A DNA stretch of 10,517 bases, taken from contig CACYHM010000023.1 in NCBI GenBank assembly GCA_902774195.1, forward strand, positions 1-10,517, written 5' to 3'. The translations under genes and the position numbers were made by a program. The number at the start of each line of letters is the position of its first letter. Positions within the stretch are counted from its first letter, which is position 1. The stretch comes from an uncultured Eubacteriales bacterium. GTDB taxonomy: Bacteria; Bacillota_A; Clostridia; Peptostreptococcales; Anaerovoracaceae. Under the pieces are notes generated by a model. That model worked only from the letters and a program-made list of their open reading frames with translations, had not been told where the DNA came from and ran no database searches. Below, piece by piece: positions 1 to 4,410 of this stretch.

Positions 1-47
1 CGGCGGAATTCAGCAGTCTCGGAATGAATGCAACGAGCATCGATTAA
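1..47 (+). CDS. C-terminal fragment of an unknown protein (cut by window edge)
   Basis: Only the last 14 codons are visible, reading AEFSSLGMNATSID and then TAA at 45-47. I favour this frame because its codons (GAA, TTC, AGC, CTC, GGA, ATC, GAT) look like those of the real genes further along. The alternative frame begins GGC GGA at base 2 and stops at 62-64. It could be the tail of another double-glycine peptide (GG, then IQQSRNECNEHRLSGRDI), because the first bases resemble the VSGG codons of the gene at 2051. That frame uses rarer codons (CGG, CGA, TTA, AGG). Neither reading gives a function, and the upstream sequence is needed to decide. Confidence 0.3.
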   Translation, partial: AEFSSLGMNATSID

Positions 48-316
48 GCGGCAGGGACATATAGCTGTGTAGAGAGTATCGCACTGTTTTTGTCACAGGC
101 GAGAACTCGCACAGAAGAGCCTCGTTCGAGACTTGTCCTGATGATCGACAAGCCGGCAGGAGCAGTCGGAGTCATGGAAAGTGTAGTTACTTTGTCTCAT
201 CTGTTTCGTTTATTTGTAAATTATTGTAGAGTAGGATGGATCAAAGAAGGCATGAGAAATACTGCTAAATAGAATTGAGTCTGTAATACCGGAAAGAAGG
301 GATCTCCGGGAATAGA
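48..316. other. Intergenic region, no convincing gene
   Basis: I see no gene here with a ribosome binding site or a recognisable product. A TTG-initiated 60-codon frame at 90-272 has no good Shine-Dalgarno site and low-complexity composition, so I do not call it. The region has small inverted repeats: CTTGTC/GACAAG at 132-137 and 147-152 with a 9-base loop, and GCGAG/CTCGC around 102-113. The stretch 191-240 is AT-rich and probably holds the promoter of the downstream peptide gene, but I find no clean -35/-10 pair. Confidence 0.4.
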
Positions 317-318
317 AT

Positions 319-323
319 GGAGG
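319..323 (+). promoter_or_regulatory. Ribosome binding site that decides the start of the 332 gene
   Basis: GGAGG lies 8 bases upstream of the ATG at 332. The in-frame ATG at 317 overlaps this site and has no comparable site in front of it, so translation most likely begins at 332. That makes the protein five residues shorter than the longest frame. Confidence 0.75.
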
Positions 324-331
324 CAATCGAA

Positions 332-661
332 ATGGAAGACAAGAAAAACCTGAACATGGATGACCTTAAGAATTATGAAAACGAGCAGCTTGATCCGGAA
401 CAGCTTGATGGCGTTTCGGGAGGCTACCTCGGTGAACTGAGTTACGACAGCCAAATGCTCAGCCAGCTTGGTCTTTGCCAGGCATACGACGCGAAAACTC
501 TTGAGAAAGATGAGGATGCATACCAGGAAGTCGTCAAGGCCTGGGAGAAGGTCGGTGTCAAAGTTTATGCATATAGGGGACGTAAAAATCTGTACAAAGT
601 AAACGGGAAGTTCGGAGACATCTGGACTGCCCGCAAGCTCCTTCAAGATAAGCTTAAATAG
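332..661 (+). CDS. Double-glycine leader peptide precursor, 109 aa, charged cargo
   Basis: Seen: residues 1-31 form a hydrophilic leader ending in LDPEQLDGVSGG, which fits the double-glycine consensus (LSxxELxxVxGG) cut after GG by peptidase domains of C39/PCAT ABC exporters. Cleavage after Gly31 would release about 78 residues: charged, one Cys (C49), with an aromatic/basic C-terminal part around VYAYRGRKNLYKVNGKFGD. The cargo has no lanthipeptide-like Cys/Ser/Thr clustering and no hydrophobic GxxxG helix typical of two-peptide bacteriocins. The leader style is shared with the gene at 2051, including the EQLD and VSGG positions. No exporter or modification enzyme lies within the window. It may be a secreted bacteriocin-like or signalling peptide, or a small protein that borrowed such a leader. 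The leader call is firm; the role of the cargo is unknown. Confidence 0.8.
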   Translation: MEDKKNLNMDDLKNYENEQLDPEQLDGVSGGYLGELSYDSQMLSQLGLCQAYDAKTLEKDEDAYQEVVKAWEKVGVKVYAYRGRKNLYKVNGKFGDIWTARKLLQDKLK

Positions 662-717
662 ACTCTGGGAACGCTGCGGGTGCACGGCAGAGAACTGACA
701 GATAAGATTATGAAGAC

Positions 718-746
718 GCGGATCTCAGAGATCCTCTGAGATCTGC
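718..746. repeat. 13-bp hairpin/inverted repeat with 3-base loop
   Basis: GATCTCAGAG (721-730) and CTCTGAGATC (734-743) are perfect reverse complements around the loop ATC. The stem extends outward by a G-T wobble and two GC pairs (718-720 with 744-746). No T-run follows on either strand, so it is not an intrinsic terminator by itself. It could be an RNA-stabilising structure, an operator or part of a small RNA. Confidence 0.75.
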
Positions 747-773
747 TTGTAAAAAAGTAGTGATGCCATGAAT

Positions 774-802
774 CGGTCGTCTTACACAAGGCGGCCGTTT
801 TT
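774..802 (+). terminator. Rho-independent terminator on the plus strand
   Basis: A 10-bp stem, CGGTCGTCTT (774-783) with AAGGCGGCCG (788-797), contains two G-T wobbles, has the 4-base loop ACAC, and is followed by TTTTT. The wobbles become A-C mismatches on the other strand, so it works only for plus-strand transcripts. It probably ends the transcript of the 332-661 peptide gene about 110 bases downstream of its stop. Confidence 0.75.
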
Positions 803-959
803 CATTGATTTTGGTTCATTGATTTTCGGGATCTTTGTATCTATGATAAACTTGTGAATGATAAAGGAGCTATGAGGTCACAACCGGTGGATGTCTCAAC
901 TGAGATGTTGATGGGTATATATAGTGAAAGCTAAAGGTTGTAGGATACGAGGAGGAACA

Positions 960-1826
960 CTATGATCCGGCTTTCCTGCTCATATTGCGTCCTATCATAA
1001 AGATGAACAGACACGCAAGGATATGGATGCTGACAGACATCCAGCTTCCTTCTATGCCAAAGTCTTTGTCATAGAAAAAGCTCGAACCGTTGACTGTTGT
1101 CTCCATGAAAGACACTGCAGCAGGTTTGCCGCTGTCCGGAAGCCCGAATATGAAATCCTGCATATAGTTCCATGCAGTATGAGCCGTCATCGCGAACCAG
1201 AGGCTGCCGAAATAACGGTAACTCAGTACATACATCGCCCCGGAGGTGAGCAGGTTGATGAACGGCACGATGCCGTACCCCGGATTCGCTGCATGGAGAT
1301 ATGAGAAGAAAAATGAGCTTACGACCAAAGCCGGTATGAACGGGACGCCTTCGCCGTACATTTTGCCGAAAACGAAACTCCTGTCCTGTATCTCTTCTAC
1401 GGTCGACTGAATGAACACGCAGACCGCAGCAAAGAGAAGGACCGCGAGATTTCCCCCGGATGAGCCTTTGATCTCGATATCACCATGCATGCTTGCGGCA
1501 AAGACGCATGCCCCCATGATGAATGCGCCGAACAAAAGGCCGAACACGCCGTATTTCAGCTTATCTGCTGAGCGTTCTTTGCAGAATGAGAAGAAGTAGT
1601 GCCTGTCTTTTTTTACCGCCCAGGCATATATCATCATCGCTCCGAAGAAGAACAGATGACCGAGATACTTGAGAGCGTGAGCGAGACCTTCATCCAGCGC
1701 CATGGATCCGATCAGGTTGAAATATCTGATCCTTATGAAATATCCGAAGTAATGGATGCCGTATGCCAGCATGAATACAACTACGATCTTCTCGATGATC
1801 TTCTCTTTATCAGTGCTTTTATCCAC
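960..1826 (-). CDS. CPBP (Abi/CAAX) family intramembrane protease
   Basis: A 288-residue polytopic membrane protein with the three CPBP signature motifs. Motif 1 is EEIQDR (E144, E145, R149), motif 2 is FSYLH (F174xxxH178) and motif 3 is HTAWN (H216xxxN220). These glutamates and histidines form the predicted glutamic/metal-type active site, so it should be an active protease in the cytoplasmic membrane. Hydrophobic segments lie at about 12-30, 55-71, 92-112, 127-142, 163-178, 186-200 and 266-278. Translation starts at GTG (1824-1826), with AAGGAG 6 bases upstream. Family members include eukaryotic CAAX prenyl proteases and bacterial bacteriocin-immunity proteins of the PlnI type. Its place between two double-glycine peptide genes makes peptide maturation or self-immunity the natural inference. 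It has its own promoter and opposite orientation, so it is not in an operon with either peptide. Confidence 0.88.
   Translation of the reverse strand: MDKSTDKEKIIEKIVVVFMLAYGIHYFGYFIRIRYFNLIGSMALDEGLAHALKYLGHLFFFGAMMIYAWAVKKDRHYFFSFCKERSADKLKYGVFGLLFGAFIMGACVFAASMHGDIEIKGSSGGNLAVLLFAAVCVFIQSTVEEIQDRSFVFGKMYGEGVPFIPALVVSSFFFSYLHAANPGYGIVPFINLLTSGAMYVLSYRYFGSLWFAMTAHTAWNYMQDFIFGLPDSGKPAAVSFMETTVNGSSFFYDKDFGIEGSWMSVSIHILACLFIFMIGRNMSRKAGS
962..1000 (+). other. 12-codon ORF with strong Shine-Dalgarno site
   Basis: GAGGAGG at about 949-955 sits a few bases before an ATG that reads MIRLSCSYCVLS and then TAA. The frame runs into the 3' end of the convergent protease gene, which stops at 960. The strong site on so short a frame suggests either a leader peptide or the 5' remnant of a gene truncated when the neighbouring segment arrived. 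I cannot tell which. Confidence 0.2.
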
Positions 1827-1888
1827 CGTTATCTCCTTGCTCGTTTGTTTTTCTGGCTTATATGAATAATTTTGTGCTACAAGTATAT

Positions 1889-1894
1889 ATTATA
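1889..1894 (-). promoter_or_regulatory. Candidate -10 box for the CPBP protease gene
   Basis: TATAAT on the minus strand lies about 60 bases upstream of the GTG start. The expected -35 position (about 1911-1917) has only a weak TCTTTA/CTTTAA match. The plus strand is also AT-rich here and could hold part of a divergent promoter for the 2051 gene, but I see no clear pair for that. Confidence 0.4.
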
Positions 1895-2050
1895 ACCGTT
1901 AGGATTCTTTTTAAAGAGGATGTATGGACATCTTGCCATGTCTCCGTATGGTCTTTAGATCGTATAAGATATGGGAGATATCCATTTCAATGATTACTGC
2001 TCGTTTTAGCATAAGCGGCAGATGCCGGCAGGACAGAAAGGAATAAAACT

Positions 2051-2296
2051 ATGGAAAAAGAGTATGCAAAGATCAACAAAGCAACGGTAAGCGAACTATC
2101 ATCTGAACAGCTGGATGCAGTTTCCGGCGGTACGGTGAGCGAAGAAGATTATGCAGTGACTTCAGAGAAGAAATGCCCGTACTGCAGCAGCACACAGGTA
2201 TATAAATATGAAATGCAGAAAAACATCGGATTTACGAAGGTATTGACAGAGTATAAGTGCCGTAAGTGCGGCGATTGCTTCTGGTATGAGCAATAA
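2051..2296 (+). CDS. Double-glycine leader peptide carrying a zinc-ribbon-like module, 81 aa
   Basis: Residues 1-27 are a leader ending in LSSEQLDAVSGG, an almost ideal double-glycine site. It closely resembles the leader of the 332-661 gene, sharing EQLD and VSGG. Cleavage after Gly27 would leave 54 residues with CPYC (C42, C45) and CRKCGDC (C70, C73, C76) separated by 24 residues. This is the layout of a four-cysteine zinc ribbon with one extra Cys. The start ATG has AAAGGA 8 bases upstream. Zinc ribbons are usually intracellular, so a leader for export on this cargo is odd. It may be a metal-stabilised or disulfide-bonded bacteriocin-like peptide, or a cytosolic protein with a leader-like N-terminus. 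The leader and the cysteine pattern are seen; the function is not known. It converges on the esterase gene and shares its terminator. Confidence 0.8.
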   Translation: MEKEYAKINKATVSELSSEQLDAVSGGTVSEEDYAVTSEKKCPYCSSTQVYKYEMQKNIGFTKVLTEYKCRKCGDCFWYEQ

Positions 2297-2316
2297 TGTT
2301 GGTTTTTATACCAGGC

Positions 2317-2351
2317 AAAAAGGCTCCGAACTGAATTATGGTTCGGAGCCT
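2317..2351 (-). terminator. Hairpin terminator between convergent genes
   Basis: AGGCTCCGAAC (2321-2331) and GTTCGGAGCCT (2341-2351) form a perfect 11-bp stem with a 9-base loop. On the minus strand the stem is followed by TTTT (2317-2320), a good intrinsic terminator for the esterase/HD-GYP transcript. The esterase stop codon (2350-2352) lies in the stem. On the plus strand only TATTTC follows, so it is weaker for the zinc-ribbon peptide gene. Confidence 0.85.
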
Positions 2352-2904
2352 ATTTCAATTCCCGGGCTTTGAGGACTTCCTCCAGCCTTTGCGCGAATAC
2401 CGCATGCCCTTCAGGCGAAAAGTGCACTCCGTCGAAAGTCACATCGATGCCCCATTCGCCTGAGTCCGCATAGCTGCATCCTTTGACCTTTGCAAGCTCG
2501 CGGTACCTGTCTCCGAGGTCCTCGGATTCCCAGATGATCTCATCGTCCGTCACCCAGTCGCCGCACTTGAGCACCGGCGGGGCGATGAGCAGCACCGGCC
2601 TGCCCGCGCTCATCAGCGAATCGAGGAACCGTCCCATGCGCTCTGAGATCTCATCTGCGCTCAGGCCGCTCAGCAGGTCGTTGGTGCCAAGCATCACAGT
2701 GACCAGATCAGGCTCATGCAGATCTATGAGTCCGAGCTGCCTCCTGTGATCGCGCGGGACAGTCATACCGTTGAGACCGCAGTTTATCACCTCATGGCCC
2801 CTGAGCCTGCCGGCCCAGCGCACTTCTTCAGGATACCTCGAGCCGATGTACGACCTGGGATCGTATCCGTACGTATTCGAATCGCCGATGCAGAGTATCT
2901 TCAT
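2350..2904 (-). CDS. SGNH/GDSL-family hydrolase (arylesterase-like)
   Basis: A 184-residue single-domain cytosolic esterase with no signal peptide. All consensus blocks are present: GDSN (nucleophile S9), NCGLNG (oxyanion glycine near 43-46), GTND (N75) and DGVH (D158 and H161 completing the triad). The length and the N-terminus ILCIGDSNTYGYDPRS match the arylesterase-like SGNH branch, which cleaves small acyl or aryl esters. The physiological substrate cannot be read from sequence. Its ATG overlaps the TGA of the upstream HD-GYP gene (ATGA, 2901-2904), which implies translational coupling and a shared transcript. A GAGGAAGG-like site lies about 12 bases upstream. The gene ends inside a strong terminator hairpin. 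The family call is firm. Confidence 0.92.
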   Translation of the reverse strand: MKILCIGDSNTYGYDPRSYIGSRYPEEVRWAGRLRGHEVINCGLNGMTVPRDHRRQLGLIDLHEPDLVTVMLGTNDLLSGLSADEISERMGRFLDSLMSAGRPVLLIAPPVLKCGDWVTDDEIIWESEDLGDRYRELAKVKGCSYADSGEWGIDVTFDGVHFSPEGHAVFAQRLEEVLKARELK

Positions 2905-4211
2905 TGCCTGTCAGCGCCTTCCTCGATGATGTCCAGCATTATCTGTGCATACTTCGGATCGAACTGTGTGCCCATGCCTTTCCGGAGCTCTTCTTTTGTC
3001 TTCTCATAGGAGAGCTCTTTTCTGTAGCTCCTTGAGGATGTCATGGCGTCGTATGCATCGGCCACAGCGATTATGCGCGCTGTCTCCGGTATCTCTTCTC
3101 CCTTCAGCCCGTCCGGGTACCCTTTGCCGTCATAGCGCTCATGATGATAGTGAGCTCCCACGCTCAGCTCAGGCGACTGTTTGATGCTCGACAGTATCTG
3201 GTAGCCGAGAATAGGGTGCTGCCTGATGTGCTCGAATTCCTCGTCAGTCAGCTTTCCTTCTTTGTTGATGATCACGTCCGGCACACCTATCTTGCCGACG
3301 TCGTGCAGGAGTGCCGAGAAATAGATCTTCCTGCATTCCTCTTCGGGAAGTCCGGCTCTTTCTGCGATCTGCCTCGAAATAGAAGCTACTCTTGTGGAAT
3401 GGCCGTGAGTATACCGGTCCTTCGCGTCGATGGCGTTTGCGAGCGACTCCGCGGTCTGCTCGAACATGGCGGCTTCTCTTTTCTCAGCTTCCTTGTGGGA
3501 TTCGAGCTCGTTTCTCCGGGCGGTCTCGACCGCGCTGATCAGATCTCTGAGCGCGAACGTGTAGAAAATTATGACGACAACGACCATGCTGATACTCGTG
3601 AGCGAAAGTCCGTAGGTGAATATCTGGACTATTGAGATCAGGGTCGGAAGCGTGATGCCTGCCATCAACGAGACAGCGGTCCTGCTGTCGAGACGGTCAC
3701 GGTATTTGAATATGGCTGCTTCCTGCAGGATAACGATAAGCAGAGGGAAGATGTATGCGATCACGAAGCCCGGGGCCCTGTGGTACAGGTTGCTTTCATC
3801 GATAGTGTAGTAAACGCCGATGAACTGATTGACGATGATGAGGAACGTCCCAGCGCCGAACACCACTTCTGCGGCCTGCAGCAGCGGCGAATCGTGCTCA
3901 AGTCCGGCATCTTCCCTGAGCATCACTCTCATGTACTCCGTGACGAGATGAGGGATGAACAGCTGAAGGAAGAACACCAGTCCGTTGCTCAGCCTGACCA
4001 TGAGGAAGCCGAGTTCGCCGGGATCTCCTCTGTAGATGTATGAGAAGCGTTCAGACAGCAGCAGAAGCATGGCTGACAGCTCCATGAGTGCCAGGATGCT
4101 CTTCTTCCTGTTCGATTCAGAACTCATCGCCAGGGTCATGAACGCAAGGATCGCACAAATGCCGCTCAGAAACAGCATTATATCCAGCTGGTTTTGTCTT
4201 AAGAATTCCAT
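2901..4211 (-). CDS. Seven-transmembrane HD-GYP phosphodiesterase
   Basis: With the start at the ATG at 4209-4211 the protein has 436 residues. I chose this start because the in-frame ATG at 4250 lies only 4 bases from a TATAAT box and has no ribosome site, whereas a G-rich site (GGGGGGGA) sits 7 bases before 4211. Residues about 8-225 contain seven hydrophobic segments, a membrane sensor-like module. A short helical linker (about 228-258) leads to the HD-GYP domain. Its signature is intact: H269/H271, H303-D304 in LLHDVGKIGVPD, HHE at 356-358, GYP at 364-366 and a final D385 in VADAYDAM. HD-GYP proteins hydrolyse cyclic di-GMP, and some hydrolyse 3',3'-cGAMP. It is the first gene of a two-gene unit with the esterase and diverges from the HD-RyR/TIR operon, so any functional link to that operon is only suggested by position. 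Confidence 0.9.
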   Translation of the reverse strand: MEFLRQNQLDIMLFLSGICAILAFMTLAMSSESNRKKSILALMELSAMLLLLSERFSYIYRGDPGELGFLMVRLSNGLVFFLQLFIPHLVTEYMRVMLREDAGLEHDSPLLQAAEVVFGAGTFLIIVNQFIGVYYTIDESNLYHRAPGFVIAYIFPLLIVILQEAAIFKYRDRLDSRTAVSLMAGITLPTLISIVQIFTYGLSLTSISMVVVVIIFYTFALRDLISAVETARRNELESHKEAEKREAAMFEQTAESLANAIDAKDRYTHGHSTRVASISRQIAERAGLPEEECRKIYFSALLHDVGKIGVPDVIINKEGKLTDEEFEHIRQHPILGYQILSSIKQSPELSVGAHYHHERYDGKGYPDGLKGEEIPETARIIAVADAYDAMTSSRSYRKELSYEKTKEELRKGMGTQFDPKYAQIMLDIIEEGADRQ

Positions 4212-4219
4212 GATAAAGT

Positions 4220-4226
4220 CCCCCCC
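4220..4226 (-). promoter_or_regulatory. Seven-G ribosome-binding region of the HD-GYP gene
   Basis: The Shine-Dalgarno region of the HD-GYP gene is a run of seven G (minus strand) followed by A, 7 bases before the chosen ATG. It can pair with the CCUCC end of 16S rRNA only partly. Homopolymer runs of this kind can vary in length, which would alter translation without shifting the reading frame. Confidence 0.4.
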
Positions 4227-4253
4227 GCTAAAACCTGACTGGTATCTCATATA

Positions 4254-4259
4254 ATTATA
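4254..4259 (-). promoter_or_regulatory. -10 box for the HD-GYP/esterase transcript
   Basis: A consensus TATAAT on the minus strand lies 42 bases upstream of the chosen start at 4211. No consensus -35 is present at 17 bases' spacing. Transcription would begin near 4247, which makes the ATG at 4250 unusable and supports the shorter protein. Confidence 0.5.
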
Positions 4260-4345
4260 CTACATATTGCGTCAGCAACATCCGGGTCTGGAAAAGAATG
4301 TTGAAGAGAATGACAAAGATATGTCTATGTAGTTAATGCATCATC

Positions 4346-4354
4346 TGCTATGCT
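4346..4354 (+). promoter_or_regulatory. Extended -10 promoter for the HD-RyR/TIR operon
   Basis: TGCTATGCT is an extended -10 element (TGn followed by TATGCT, a 4/6 match to TATAAT). No good -35 is seen, as is usual for extended -10 promoters. Transcription would start near 4360, giving a leader of about 50 bases before the ATG at 4411. Confidence 0.4.
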
Positions 4355-4358
4355 AAAC

Positions 4359-4378
4359 TTAACTGTAGCACGAGTTAA
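4359..4378. promoter_or_regulatory. Inverted repeat at the operon promoter, possible operator
   Basis: TTAACT (4359-4364) and AGTTAA (4373-4378) are perfect reverse complements separated by 8 bases. The repeat overlaps the predicted transcription start. Half-sites with centres 14 bases apart could bind a dimeric repressor, although no regulator gene is visible in the window. A weak RNA hairpin is the alternative. Confidence 0.4.
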
Positions 4379-4410
4379 CAATTCAGTCTGTGATCAAGGA
4401 GTAAGAGTCT

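Larger units (their letters stand above)
662..959. other. Intergenic region with hairpins and two tiny ORFs
   Basis: This gap holds a perfect-arm hairpin (718-746), a rho-independent terminator (774-802) and two very short frames. The first is a 20-codon frame at 872-934 (MRSQPVDVSTEMLMGIYSES), preceded by AAAGGAG only 2 bases from its ATG. The second is a 12-codon frame that starts at 962, after a strong GAGGAGG site. Both are too short to call as genes. Confidence 0.4.

Noticed and set aside
102..160. tRNA-like string GTTCGAGAC and small inverted repeats.
   Set aside because: No acceptor stem, anticodon arm or CCA context can be built around it.
90..272. TTG-started 60-codon frame upstream of the first leader-peptide gene.
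   Set aside because: No Shine-Dalgarno site, no recognisable product, and its end runs into the likely promoter region.
221..685. 154-codon minus-strand frame opposite the first leader-peptide gene, sharing the ten residues AGSPDVSELP with the tandem-TIR protein (nt about 8394-8423).
   Set aside because: The plus-strand frame has a ribosome site and a clear double-glycine leader, so the minus frame is its shadow. The ten-residue match is surprising, but the two DNA stretches use different codons throughout and neither context suggests homology; I treat it as coincidence.
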